Shown here: positions 14,912 through 22,786 of the stretch, in pieces
Numbering within the stretch: position 1 is the first letter of the stretch
Layout: each line of letters opens with the position of its first letter
NCBI GenBank assembly: GCA_934630485.1
Contig: CAKTWD010000006.1
Span: 1-32,331 of the forward strand
Length of the DNA: 32,331 nt
Direction of reading: 5' to 3'
Origin: an uncultured Eggerthellaceae bacterium
GTDB lineage: Bacteria > Actinomycetota > Coriobacteriia > Coriobacteriales > Eggerthellaceae
Notes under the pieces: model-generated
The model's input: only the letters and a program-made list of their open reading frames with translations
Told to the model about the DNA's origin: nothing
Databases searched by the model: none
Made by a program: the position numbers and the translations under genes

Positions 14912-15916
14912 ATGGCCGACGTTAACGGTCTTGTTGAATTAGACGACGCATACCTTCCGTTTGAGCTTGGCAAGGAAGACGCTATTCTGGCGTATAAAGA
15001 TTTCAAGCACGGGAAGATCTTCGCGCCTCGTATCTTCCGCAACAAGCAGCATTATGAGCAGATGACCAAGGTCTATCTGCCTCTTTGGCTGTTCGAGGGG
15101 GAGGCTTCTTTCTCGACGCGGTACGAAGGCCGCAAGGTGCGCAAGTACACCGAGCAGGCAGGCGAAGGCGAGCAGGAAATCACAGAAACCGAAATCTTCG
15201 ACGTCAAGCGTGAAGGAACCGTGACCATCGACGGCGTTCTGATTCCGGCTACCAGTACGGTACCTGAGGTCAATTTCGTGCGTATGATGCCCTTCGATTT
15301 GGAGTCGGCCGTTTTCGAAGCCCCCAGTAACGATAAGGTGCTTCCCGCCGACAGGGCGCTTGAGGTTGCTCGCGCAGAAGCGGAAGAGAAGATGACCGAA
15401 CTTGCGGCAGCTCATGTTGCCGGTACGGTGAAAGGCTTCAACGAGTCGTCTGAAAAGGAAACGTCCATTACCTCGAAGGTCACTTCGGCCAGGAAGGTGT
15501 ACGTTCCCGTTTGGATGCTCGATACCGATTGGAAGGGCAAGAATTATCAGTTCACGATGAACGGCGAAAGCGGCAAGGTTGCCGCCGAGCTCCCCGTGGC
15601 GCTTTCAAGCGTTATCGCTTCCTTGGTGGCCCTTTTCGTTCTCACATTCGTTCTGGTTACCTATTCGGATGCCACGTCGTGGCACATCGTCGGCTTGCCG
15701 GCGAAGATCATCATGTACTTGGTATTGCCGTCCTTCGTTGCAGGCACGCTTACTTTCAGCTATTACAACCAGATCGCGATGGTCAATAAGCCTAAGCCGC
15801 CCACACCGAACAAGCCGGGCTTCGCGTTGGAGCTCACCTCCTCATCCGACGAGGTCGTCGACGTTCAAACTGAATCGCATAAGAAGCGCGGTCATCTTGG
15901 CGGGGGCATGTTCTAA
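14912..15916 (+). CDS. Membrane protein resembling TFIIB-zinc-ribbon-containing proteins, without the zinc ribbon
   Basis: A 334-residue protein with a soluble N-terminal part of about 225 residues, two hydrophobic segments (about 228-250 and 264-288) and a short polar tail. Segments such as LPFELGKEDAILAYKDF and GKIFAPRIFR, then VYLPLWLFEGE and later VYVPVWMLDTDW, recall a family of bacterial membrane proteins that usually begin with one or two zinc-ribbon (CxxC) motifs. Here no cysteine is visible at all, so the zinc ribbon is missing. ATG 14912 has a TTGGAGGA ribosome-binding site, and no zinc-ribbon coding sequence is seen just upstream. The two repeated PLW/PVW motifs may mark a duplicated fold. 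Function is unknown; family resemblance is from memory and moderate. Confidence 0.65.
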   Translation: MADVNGLVELDDAYLPFELGKEDAILAYKDFKHGKIFAPRIFRNKQHYEQMTKVYLPLWLFEGEASFSTRYEGRKVRKYTEQAGEGEQEITETEIFDVKREGTVTIDGVLIPATSTVPEVNFVRMMPFDLESAVFEAPSNDKVLPADRALEVARAEAEEKMTELAAAHVAGTVKGFNESSEKETSITSKVTSARKVYVPVWMLDTDWKGKNYQFTMNGESGKVAAELPVALSSVIASLVALFVLTFVLVTYSDATSWHIVGLPAKIIMYLVLPSFVAGTLTFSYYNQIAMVNKPKPPTPNKPGFALELTSSSDEVVDVQTESHKKRGHLGGGMF

Positions 15917-15932
15917 TCTTGTTCGTTCTTTC

Positions 15933-15952
15933 GTGGCCCGCATGCGGGCCAC
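15933..15952. repeat. Perfect 20-base palindrome
   Basis: GTGGCCCGCATGCGGGCCAC reads the same on both strands, 16 bases after the membrane-protein stop codon. As RNA it would form a strong hairpin, but only scattered T follow, so it is either a weak terminator or a binding site upstream of the YgbA-like gene. Confidence 0.65.
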
Positions 15953-15984
15953 TGTTGATTGATTGTGGGGAGTTGGTTTCAAGG

Positions 15985-16332
15985 GTGAAGGATCGTAAAT
16001 CGTACGAACGCAAGGTCGTCTCGCAGATGATCGGCATTTATTGTCATGATAAGCACGGAACGGCGAAGGGTTCGCTGTGCCAGGAGTGCTCCGAACTTAA
16101 CGAGTTCGCTCATATGCGAATCGAGAAGTGCCGCTATGGAGCGCAGAAAACCTTCTGTTCGAACTGTTCCACCCATTGTTATCGACCTGACATGCGCGAA
16201 CGTATTCGCGTGGTCATGCGTTACTCGGGCCCGCACATGTTGCTGCATCATCCCATAGAGGCCATCCATCACCTGTATTTAACTAAGCGCGAAAAGAGAA
16301 GCGCACGTCAGCAACAGGATGCGCTAGACTAA
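15985..16332 (+). CDS. YgbA-like cysteine-rich protein (nitrous oxide-stimulated promoter family)
   Basis: A 115-residue protein matching the YgbA family, which in E. coli is made under NsrR (nitric-oxide) control and helps growth after nitrosative stress. Seven cysteines are clustered: Cys20 (MIGIYC), Cys32 and Cys35 (LCQEC), Cys49, then Cys58, Cys61 and Cys65 (FCSNCSTHCY), followed by the basic RERIRVVMRYSGPHM segment, all characteristic of the family. The cysteine pattern suggests metal or Fe-S binding (inference). The start is uncertain: GTG 15985 gives a length close to E. coli YgbA (117) with GGGGAG 12 bases upstream; TTG 15973 or 15955 would add 4 or 10 residues. The DegV gene follows after 37 bases, so the two are probably co-transcribed. 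Confidence 0.82.
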   Translation: MKDRKSYERKVVSQMIGIYCHDKHGTAKGSLCQECSELNEFAHMRIEKCRYGAQKTFCSNCSTHCYRPDMRERIRVVMRYSGPHMLLHHPIEAIHHLYLTKREKRSARQQQDALD

Positions 16333-16369
16333 ATCTATTGGTTTATGAAGCTGCGTAACGGAGGTCAAC

Positions 16370-17368
16370 GTGATACGCATCATCACCGATTCGGTGGCGT
16401 CAATTCCCAAGGCGCTTGTCGAGGAACTCAACATCAAGGTCGTGTCGCTGTATGTCAATCGCGATGGCGTTGAGTACCGCGATGCCGATATGGATCATGA
16501 CGAGTTCTATCGCGACATCTACGATATGGTCAACAATATTCCGATTTCAAGCCAGCCTTCTCAGCTTGAGATGGAAGAAGCTTTCGAGGAGGCTGCCAAA
16601 GCCGGCGATTCCGCGCTGGGCATTTTCCTTTCCTCGCGCATGTCGGGAACGTACGACGCCGCTGTCAGGGCCGCCCGCATCGTCGCTTCCCGTTACCCTG
16701 ATTTCGAGTATCGCCTGGTTGATGGTATGAGCAACAGCTTCGATGAAGCGTGGCCTATCATGGAGGCGGTAGCTGCGCGCGACGTTGGAGAAGACCTTGA
16801 CAGCTGCGAGAAGGCTGCTTTGCGCGCCATTCCGCGCACGCGTTTCCTGTTCTCCCCGGAAACGCTCACCTTCCTTCATAAGGGTGGTCGCATCGGCGGC
16901 GCGGCTGCGCTGCTGGGCAACATGATTCAGCTTGCTCCTATTCTTACCGTGCGCGATGGCGAAGCTACCACGTTCGCCAAGGTCCGCTCTCGCAAGAAGG
17001 CGCTTGACAAGATGGCTACGTCGTTCAAAGCCGATATCGATGCTTATGGTTTGCGAGACGTCGTCGTTCACTACATTGGCGACAAGGAGCCCGCGATCAA
17101 ATGGGCGAAGGAAGTGATTTCCCCCATGGTTGGCCGCACTGTTGGCGTGGTTCCGGTAAGTCCTGTCATCGGCCTTCATGTTGGTCCTGCCGTTGGCATT
17201 GCCTACGAATGCGAGAAGCCCATTCCGGGCAAGATAACCCATGGTGTTGACGAGTCCATTGCGCTGCGTCTTGCTGCTGCTTTGAGCGAGCGAATCGAAT
17301 CGCGTCTTCCCGACTTGCCCGATTTGACCAAGCTCAAGTCACGCATCCTACACGATCTTGAGCGATAA
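16370..17368 (+). CDS. DegV family protein (fatty-acid-binding)
   Basis: A 332-residue DegV-fold protein. DegV/FakB proteins bind a single fatty acid and, in many Firmicutes, present it to the kinase FakA for phosphorylation. Motifs are the N-terminal IRIITDSVASIP (2-13), LSSRMSGTYDAA (86-97), and the central FLHKGGRIGGAAALLGNM followed by PILTVRDGE, with a late GLHVGPAVGI. GTG 16370 is preceded by GGAGGT at good spacing. The protein is about 50 residues longer than the usual 280, with a C-terminal extension after residue 285 of charged helices (SERIESRLPDLPDLTKLK). No FakA-like kinase gene is in the window. The terminator at 17396-17427 ends the unit. Confidence 0.9.
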   Translation: MIRIITDSVASIPKALVEELNIKVVSLYVNRDGVEYRDADMDHDEFYRDIYDMVNNIPISSQPSQLEMEEAFEEAAKAGDSALGIFLSSRMSGTYDAAVRAARIVASRYPDFEYRLVDGMSNSFDEAWPIMEAVAARDVGEDLDSCEKAALRAIPRTRFLFSPETLTFLHKGGRIGGAAALLGNMIQLAPILTVRDGEATTFAKVRSRKKALDKMATSFKADIDAYGLRDVVVHYIGDKEPAIKWAKEVISPMVGRTVGVVPVSPVIGLHVGPAVGIAYECEKPIPGKITHGVDESIALRLAAALSERIESRLPDLPDLTKLKSRILHDLER

Positions 17369-17395
17369 AGACCAGGTATCAATGGCGTTTTTTGC

Positions 17396-17427
17396 AAGCC
17401 GTGAGCCGATTCGACTCGCGGCTTTTT
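17396..17427 (+). terminator. Terminator after the DegV gene
   Basis: AAGCCG (17396-17401) pairs with CGGCTT (17419-17424), with an inner GAG/CTC pairing, followed by T to 17427. Confidence 0.8.
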
Positions 17428-17479
17428 GTTGTTTGCGGCACCGTTTGCGTCGAAGATCGATTAAATCCCACCGAAACGG

Positions 17480-17508
17480 TAGACAACGTACGCGGGAATG
17501 GTCATACT
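17480..17508 (+). promoter_or_regulatory. Promoter of the cystine/dicarboxylate symporter gene
   Basis: TAGACA (17480-17485), a 17-base spacer, and CATACT (17503-17508). Transcription would start near 17515 and leave a leader of about 109 bases containing two hairpins. Confidence 0.6.
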
Positions 17509-17541
17509 ACACCGAGTAAATCGCAAAGATGAAGAACGCTG

Positions 17542-17596
17542 GTTCGCTCGATTGGCGAACTAAGGCGCATCCGCTTTGGCGTATGCGCCTTTTTTG
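17542..17596 (+). terminator. Leader hairpin plus intrinsic terminator upstream of the symporter gene
   Basis: Two hairpins stand in line between promoter and gene. The first is GTTCGC (17542-17547) with GCGAAC (17555-17560). The second is AAGGCGCAT (17562-17570) with ATGCGCCTT (17583-17591), followed by T to 17595. The second is a standard intrinsic terminator and lies only 28 bases before the start codon, so it should stop most transcripts before the gene unless antitermination occurs. No known riboswitch class or T-box is recognised in the leader. Confidence 0.75.
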
Positions 17597-17623
17597 CGCT
17601 TTTCATGCAAGTAGGAGGTACTC

Positions 17624-19042
17624 ATGTCGGTAGATGTAGCGGTTCTCGGGCCGGTCATCGCAGTTCTCGCGGTTATGGCCGCGCTTCTTGCGGTGCTCAA
17701 GGTTCTGAAGAACAAGGGTAAGAGCTTTACGTTCCGCGTGTTCACGGCTCTTGGTTTGGGTGTCGTTTTCGGTGTCGTCATCCAGATGACGCTTGGTCGC
17801 GGCACCGAAGCCGCGAAGGTCGCACTCGATTGGATCTCACTTGTCGGCAGCGGCTACATCTCGCTGCTGAAGATGCTCGTTATGCCCCTGATCTTCGTTG
17901 CCATCGTCGGTGCATTCACTCGCACGAACGCAACCGAAAACCTGGGCAAGATCGGCGGCAGCGTTCTGGCCGTGCTTCTGGGCACGGTAGCCATCGCCGC
18001 CGTGTTCGGTTGGGCAACCATCGCGTTCTCCGGTTTGGCAGGTGCCGACTTCACGCAGGGCACGGTCGATGCAACGAAACTTGATGCTCTTGAAACGCGT
18101 CAGGCCAAAGCAGCTGCTCAGACTATCCCGCAGACGCTTCTTTCGTTCATCCCCACCAACATCTTCGCCGACCTTGCAGGCGGCCGCTCCACGTCGACCA
18201 TCGCCGTCGTTGTCTTCGCTGCCATTGTCGGTGTCGCGTATTTGAAGTTGCGCGACCGCGATGACAAGCAGGCTTCTTTCTTCAAGGACCTCATCGACAG
18301 CCTGTACGGCATCATCATGTGCATCGTCAACATGGTTGTCGGTCTTACCCCGTACGGCGTCCTTGCCCTTATCACCAACGTTTTGGCTACCAGCGACTTC
18401 GCAGCCATCCTCGATCTTGGCAAGTTCATCATTTTCTCGTATGTCGCCATCATCACTATGTTCCTGGTTCACCTGCTTATCGTTGCAGGCAACCGTCTGA
18501 GTCCGCTTACCTACGTGAAAAAGGCCTTCCCGGTGCTTAGTTTCGCGTTCGTCTCGCGTACCAGCGCAGGAGCTATGCCCCTGAACATCGAGACCCAGTC
18601 CAAGGCTTTGGGCGTTGACGCCCCGACCGCCAACTTCGCCGCAAGTTTCGGTATGTCCATCGGTCAGAATGGCTGCGCGGGCATTTATCCGGCCATGATG
18701 GCCACTCTCATTGCGCCGACCATCGGCATCGACGTCTTCGATCCCACGTGGGTCGTCGGCCTTATCGCCGTCATCGTCATCAGCTCCTTCGGCGTTGCCG
18801 GCGTGGGCGGTGGCGCAACGTTCGCCAGTCTTATCGTGCTGGGCACCATGGGCCTTCCCATCGAGATCGTCGGCCTCATGGCTTCGGTCGAGCCGCTTAT
18901 CGACATGGGCCGTACCGCCCTCAACGTCAGCGACTCCATGGTTGCCGGCATCACTTCGTCGAACTTCACCGGTGGCTTGGATCGCCAGATGTACGCCGAT
19001 CCCAACGCTCGTGTCAACGGCATCGAGGATTTGGGTGCTTAA
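17624..19042 (+). CDS. Dicarboxylate/amino acid:cation symporter, TcyP-like (probable L-cystine uptake)
   Basis: A 472-residue member of the DAACS (sodium/proton:dicarboxylate) family with about eight long hydrophobic segments and two re-entrant loops. The first loop motif is SRTSAGAMPLNIETQ (about 309-323), followed by LGVDAPTANFAASFGMSIGQ and NGCAGIYPAMMA, a pattern closest to the L-cystine carrier TcyP of Gram-positives rather than to glutamate carriers, which have an SSSAATLP loop. VGGGATFASLIVLGTMGLP marks the second loop. ATG 17624 has a TAGGAGG ribosome-binding site. The gene has its own promoter and a terminator inside the leader, suggesting attenuation control. Cystine as substrate is inference; other anionic amino acids are possible. 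Confidence 0.88.
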   Translation: MSVDVAVLGPVIAVLAVMAALLAVLKVLKNKGKSFTFRVFTALGLGVVFGVVIQMTLGRGTEAAKVALDWISLVGSGYISLLKMLVMPLIFVAIVGAFTRTNATENLGKIGGSVLAVLLGTVAIAAVFGWATIAFSGLAGADFTQGTVDATKLDALETRQAKAAAQTIPQTLLSFIPTNIFADLAGGRSTSTIAVVVFAAIVGVAYLKLRDRDDKQASFFKDLIDSLYGIIMCIVNMVVGLTPYGVLALITNVLATSDFAAILDLGKFIIFSYVAIITMFLVHLLIVAGNRLSPLTYVKKAFPVLSFAFVSRTSAGAMPLNIETQSKALGVDAPTANFAASFGMSIGQNGCAGIYPAMMATLIAPTIGIDVFDPTWVVGLIAVIVISSFGVAGVGGGATFASLIVLGTMGLPIEIVGLMASVEPLIDMGRTALNVSDSMVAGITSSNFTGGLDRQMYADPNARVNGIEDLGA

Positions 19043-19097
19043 CGCGCATGCAGTCTAGGCGCGGCTTCCTGTGCGGGTTTGAAAATGCTGTTGCTTT

Positions 19098-19139
19098 CGT
19101 GCGCGTTCCCGGTAAGGGGAGCGCGCACGTTGTTATTTC
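19098..19139 (+). terminator. Terminator after the symporter gene
   Basis: CGTGCGCGTTCCC (19098-19110) pairs with GGGAGCGCGCACG (19117-19129) with one G-T pair, followed by TTGTTATTT. Confidence 0.75.
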
Positions 19140-19164
19140 TCGGGAAAATCTTTTTACTTTGCTC

Positions 19165-19192
19165 TTGCAATCTTGAGGAATTCCGTTATCTT
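19165..19192 (+). promoter_or_regulatory. Probable promoter of the MFS gene at 19232
   Basis: TTGCAA (19165-19170), a 16-base spacer, and TATCTT (19187-19192). The start of transcription near 19199 rules out the far-upstream start codon of the open frame and favours ATG 19232. Confidence 0.5.
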
Positions 19193-19231
19193 AAGATCGT
19201 TTGTCTATCAATGGGAATGGATTGGGAAAGA

Positions 19232-20452
19232 ATGGCAAAGGAAAAAGCAAAAGCTTCCGACATGAAGCATTATTCGGGTTTGGCCGTTTTCTCGGCTGCC
19301 GTTGGTCATGCGCTTGACGGCCTTGACCTGATGATCCTCGGCTTCGCGATGTCGGGCATCATGACGACGTTCGCAGTCGATCAGACTACGGCGTCCACGC
19401 TGACCACCATCACGCTTGCAGGCGCGTTCCTGGGCGGCTTGGTCTTCGGTCATTTCGCGGACAAGTTCGGCCGCATCAAGGTGCTCACGTACTCAGTCAT
19501 TTTCTTCGGTGTGTTCACCTTGGGCTGCGCGTTCGCGCCGACTTTCGAGATTCTGGCGCTTTGCCGCTTCCTTTCCGGCATCGGCATCGGCGCTGAGTTC
19601 GGCATCGGCATGGCAATCGCAGCCGAGGCCTCTAGCCCCCAGAACCGCGCAAAGGCAACCTCTGGCGTTGGCTTGGGCTTCCAGGTTGGCGTTCTTGCCG
19701 CTTCGCTCATGAGCGCCCCGGTTCTTCTGAACTTCGGTTGGCAGGGCCTGTTCGTGGTTGGCTTCATCCCCGCCGTCATCGCCATCATCATCCGTGCGTT
19801 CGTGCCCGAGCCTCCAATTTTCGAGGAACACAAGGCTTCCGGCAAGCAGCATGGCAAGATCTCCGATCTGTTCAACTCGCCCGAGCGCATCAAGTACTCC
19901 ATTGTCATCATCGTTCTGTGCACCGTCCAGAACGCCGGTTACTTCGGCATCATGACGTGGCTTCCGAAGTACCTGAATTCCGAGCTGGGTCTGAGCCTTA
20001 CCTCGACCGGTCTTTGGACTGCCGTCACCGTTGTCGGCATGATGATTGGCATCTCCGTGTTCGGTTGGCTTGCCGACCGCGCCGGCCGTCGTCCTGCGTT
20101 CTGGACCTTCCAGATCGGTGCCGCAGCTATGGTCATCATCTACAGCCAGTTGAAGGACCCGACTGCGCTTTTGTTCGGCGGCTTCTTCATGGGCATGTTC
20201 GCTAACGGCATGATCGGCGGCTATGGCACCCTTATCGCCGAGCTTTACCCGACCGAGCTTCGTGCGACCGCTCAGACTGCCCTGTACAACACCGGCCGTT
20301 TCATTGGCGGCGGCGCTGGCCCTGTCGTCATCGCTGCAATCGCCACGGGCAGCGGTTTCGCTTTCGCCATTGGCTGCGTTGCCTGTATCTACGCCGTCGC
20401 GTTCATCGCGATGTTCTTCGTGCCCGACAAGAAGGGTCAGGAACTGGAGTAG
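19232..20452 (+). CDS. MFS transporter, aromatic/organic acid:H+ symporter-like
   Basis: A 406-residue major facilitator carrier with 12 hydrophobic segments. The start of segment 1 has the GHALDGLDLMILGF motif, in which a paired Asp in the first membrane helix is typical of aromatic-acid:proton symporters (AAHS) and related metabolite carriers. The signature GHFADKFGRIKV lies between segments 2 and 3, RFLSGIGIGAEFGIG in segment 4, and a second signature GWLADRAGRRP between 8 and 9; ELYPTELRATAQ precedes segment 11. The start ATG 19232 has GGGAAAG just upstream and follows a promoter; ATG 19211 or 19217 would add seven or five residues. A bidirectional terminator follows. Substrate is not determinable from sequence. 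Confidence 0.86.
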   Translation: MAKEKAKASDMKHYSGLAVFSAAVGHALDGLDLMILGFAMSGIMTTFAVDQTTASTLTTITLAGAFLGGLVFGHFADKFGRIKVLTYSVIFFGVFTLGCAFAPTFEILALCRFLSGIGIGAEFGIGMAIAAEASSPQNRAKATSGVGLGFQVGVLAASLMSAPVLLNFGWQGLFVVGFIPAVIAIIIRAFVPEPPIFEEHKASGKQHGKISDLFNSPERIKYSIVIIVLCTVQNAGYFGIMTWLPKYLNSELGLSLTSTGLWTAVTVVGMMIGISVFGWLADRAGRRPAFWTFQIGAAAMVIIYSQLKDPTALLFGGFFMGMFANGMIGGYGTLIAELYPTELRATAQTALYNTGRFIGGGAGPVVIAAIATGSGFAFAIGCVACIYAVAFIAMFFVPDKKGQELE

Positions 20453-20484
20453 GGCACTGTATTCATAGGTGCGCTTTCTAATGA

Positions 20485-20520
20485 AAAAGAACCTCGCGAT
20501 CTTGGTCGCGAGGTTCTTTT
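20485..20520. terminator. Bidirectional terminator, 15-bp perfect stem
   Basis: AAAAGAACCTCGCGA (20485-20499) pairs perfectly with TCGCGAGGTTCTTTT (20506-20520), loop TCTTGG. It lies between the converging MFS and mtnN genes and has T runs in both directions. Confidence 0.92.
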
Positions 20521-20542
20521 GGTTTGCGGGGTCGTTATTCGC

Positions 20543-21256
20543 TTAAGCTTCAAGCAGTTTCGCCGTCAAGCGGGCGCAACGATGCGCCGATTCGTCTTCA
20601 AACGTGCGGTAGTCGACTGTGGAGGTGCCATCGGCCTTGTCAGAAATGGCGCGCACGATGGCGCAGGGCACGCTTGAAAGGTAGCATGCTTGGGCGATGG
20701 CGGCGCCTTCCATCTCGCAGCAACGCGCATCGAAGGTGGTGGTGATGCGATCTTTCTCAGCTGGGTCGCGAACGAAGCGGTCTCCCGAAGCAACGCGGCC
20801 GGAATGGGCGGTCGCACCGATTTCCTTTGCGGCGATCGCAAGGGCGTTCTGCAACGTTTGGCTAGCAGGGAAGAAAACAGGTTCGATACCAGGGGTTTGA
20901 CCGGGCTTGTAGCCAAGGTTCTCGACATCCATCAGGTGATTCACCGCGTCGGTTGCTATCACGATGTCGCCGATCTCGATGCTGTTGTCCAACGATCCTG
21001 CGACTCCTGTGTTCACGATGGCGGCAACATTGAATCGATCGATGAGAACCTCGGCGCAGATTGCGGCGTTGACCATACCAACGCCGCACTTCACAACAAT
21101 GGCACTCGATCCCTTGATGGTGCCTTTCATGAATTCCATGCCAGCTGCAACCACCGTTTCAACTTCCCCCGATTCCAGCATCATCTGCTTGAGCAGGGCG
21201 ACTTCGATATCCATTGCTCCGATGATGCCGATCGGTGCGTTCTCGGTGAATTCCAT
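20543..21256 (-). CDS. mtnN: 5'-methylthioadenosine/S-adenosylhomocysteine nucleosidase
   Basis: A 237-residue nucleosidase that cleaves methylthioadenosine and S-adenosylhomocysteine to adenine and the thioribose, clearing by-products of SAM-dependent reactions. Family residues are visible: Glu18 in GAMDIEVALL, VNTGVAGSL (81-89), ASGDRFV (156-162), the catalytic-site EMEGAAIAQ (181-189, with Glu183) and the catalytic Asp206 in AISDKAD. Length is normal (about 230). The start chosen is ATG 21256, six residues before the conserved beta strand; the open frame runs on to 21484 but that extension overlaps the divergent MFS gene and has no family similarity. The ribosome-binding site (GAAAGG) is rather distant. 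It is divergent from an Fsr-like carrier. Confidence 0.93.
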   Translation of the reverse strand: MEFTENAPIGIIGAMDIEVALLKQMMLESGEVETVVAAGMEFMKGTIKGSSAIVVKCGVGMVNAAICAEVLIDRFNVAAIVNTGVAGSLDNSIEIGDIVIATDAVNHLMDVENLGYKPGQTPGIEPVFFPASQTLQNALAIAAKEIGATAHSGRVASGDRFVRDPAEKDRITTTFDARCCEMEGAAIAQACYLSSVPCAIVRAISDKADGTSTVDYRTFEDESAHRCARLTAKLLEA

Positions 21257-21365
21257 GATGGAGTGCCTTTCGATTCGGATGTTCCAGCTTTCTCGCAAGC
21301 TGAATGGTTTATGCTCAGTAGTGATACATGATACGACCTGCATCGACCGAACGGGACCTATATCC

Positions 21366-22640
21366 ATGACTAAATCCGAAAGCGCCGAGAGCGTCAATGT
21401 AGAGCTGCGCTCGAACGCCGATGGCAAAGCTGTGCAACGCGCTGATTCCTCAATGCAAAAGAAGGACGGCGACAAGCTTGCCAACTATTTGACTATGATC
21501 GGCCATTTGTGCTGCGACGTGAATCAAGGTGCGCTTGCCGCCATCTTGCCTTTCTTGGTTGCCGGGGGAGGGTATTCCTACACCCATGTGGCACTCATGC
21601 TGTGCATTGCGAACATCTCTTCCGCTATCATCCAGCCGCTGTTCGGGTGGATCGGCGACAGGAAGTCCTGCCCGTGGTTCATGGCGCTCGGCGTGTTCTT
21701 GGCCGGATTGGGTATGGCATGCATGGGCTATGTCGAATCGTTCGGTGCTGTTTTGCTTTGCGCTTTGATCACCGGATCGGGTACGGCGATGTTCCATCCC
21801 GAGGGCGGGCGCCTGGCTAATCTCGCAGCTGGCTCAAGGAAAGGCAACGGCATGAGCATTTTTGCCGTTGGCGGTAATGTCGGTTTCTTTTTGGGGCCGC
21901 TGCTGGTTACCTTCTTTCTTTCCTCGTTCGGTCTGCACGGCACGATTGCGTTCATCGTTCCCGTAATCGTTTGCTCGTCGGTGCTTCTCTTCTTCAACGG
22001 TCGATTCAAGGCCCTCGGCATCGCTCAAGTTTCGGTTTCTTCTTCAGGCAAGGGAGATGCGTCTCGCGAGCACTGGGGTATGTTCTGGTTGACCATGGGC
22101 GTTTTGTCCGTTCGGTCTATCCTGAGTTACGGCTTCATTTCTTTCATCCCGTTGTTCTTGATGGGCGTGTACGGTCAGAGCGAAGGAACTTCCTCTCTTG
22201 TGATCTCGCTGTTTGCCATCGTTGGCGCCATCGCCACGCTTTTGTCGGGCAGGGTAGGCGAATACTTTGGGTCGGGCAGGCTTGCCATTGCGTGTTTGGC
22301 CGTCACCACCGTTTCCGCGCTTGCTTTCACGTTCAATGAAAGTTTGCCTCTCGCGATTATCATTTCCGTCATTATGTCCGTTGGCGTCGACCTGTTTTAT
22401 CCTTCCGTGGTGGCGCAGGGCATGGGTTATGTTCCGCGCCATTTAGGGACCGCTTCAGGTTTGACATATGGTGTGGCTATTTGCATCGGTGGCGCTTTCG
22501 AGCCGGTTTTGGGCATTGCGGGAGACGCATACGGATTGACCACCGTTATGCTGATGCTTACAGCACTCGGTGTGCTGGGTGTCGTTTTAGCGGTCATCCT
22601 TCGTCGTAGGCACGTCGCATTGCGTGAATGGCAGGTGTAA
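21366..22640 (+). CDS. MFS transporter, Fsr (fosmidomycin-resistance)-like
   Basis: A 424-residue major facilitator carrier. After a polar 40-residue N-terminus the membrane part begins (HLCCDVNQGALAAILPF). The segments TAMFHPEGGRLANLAAG and GNVGFFLGPLL (fourth to fifth helix) match the Fsr/YnfM-type efflux carriers, and GWIGDRKSCPWF is the loop 2-3 signature. The family includes the E. coli fosmidomycin-resistance protein, but most members have unknown substrates and no resistance should be assumed. The start ATG 21366 is the first after the divergent region; ATG near 21453 (MQKKDGDKL) would give a shorter N-terminus closer to usual family length. No strong ribosome-binding site precedes either. 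It is divergent from mtnN. Confidence 0.85.
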   Translation: MTKSESAESVNVELRSNADGKAVQRADSSMQKKDGDKLANYLTMIGHLCCDVNQGALAAILPFLVAGGGYSYTHVALMLCIANISSAIIQPLFGWIGDRKSCPWFMALGVFLAGLGMACMGYVESFGAVLLCALITGSGTAMFHPEGGRLANLAAGSRKGNGMSIFAVGGNVGFFLGPLLVTFFLSSFGLHGTIAFIVPVIVCSSVLLFFNGRFKALGIAQVSVSSSGKGDASREHWGMFWLTMGVLSVRSILSYGFISFIPLFLMGVYGQSEGTSSLVISLFAIVGAIATLLSGRVGEYFGSGRLAIACLAVTTVSALAFTFNESLPLAIIISVIMSVGVDLFYPSVVAQGMGYVPRHLGTASGLTYGVAICIGGAFEPVLGIAGDAYGLTTVMLMLTALGVLGVVLAVILRRRHVALREWQV

Positions 22641-22712
22641 ACTGGCTTTTTCTTCTGACTTCACAATTCCTTCAAATGCGCTAAACTTGTTCACCATACA
22701 AGCGGGTCGGTT

Positions 22713-22729
22713 GACGCCACCTTGGCGTC
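22713..22729 (+). other. Leader hairpin before the EF-G-like gene
   Basis: GACGCC (22713-22718) pairs with GGCGTC (22724-22729) around ACCTT, between a TAAACT box (22682-22687, a possible -10) and the start codon. There is no T run right after the stem, so it is probably not a terminator. A short inverted pair CTTGT/ACAAG lies at 22686-22702. Confidence 0.4.
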
Positions 22730-22786
22730 CATCTCATCCCGCATGAGCATGTTTTTAGGTCGCGAATCAGAAGGTTGGTGGTCATC

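Noticed and set aside
17529..17634. Short open frame of about 34 codons through the symporter leader terminator, overlapping the gene start
   Set aside because: Poor ribosome-binding site and no run of regulatory codons, so a leader-peptide attenuator is not supported from sequence alone; kept only as a possibility for the leader finding.
21285..21302. CAGCTT/AAGCTG inverted repeat between mtnN and the Fsr-like gene
   Set aside because: Only six base pairs with a six-base loop and no clear promoter context; too short to separate from chance.
21257..21484. Upstream extension of mtnN
   Set aside because: The added residues have no similarity to the family and would overlap the divergent MFS start; ATG 21256 gives the normal length.
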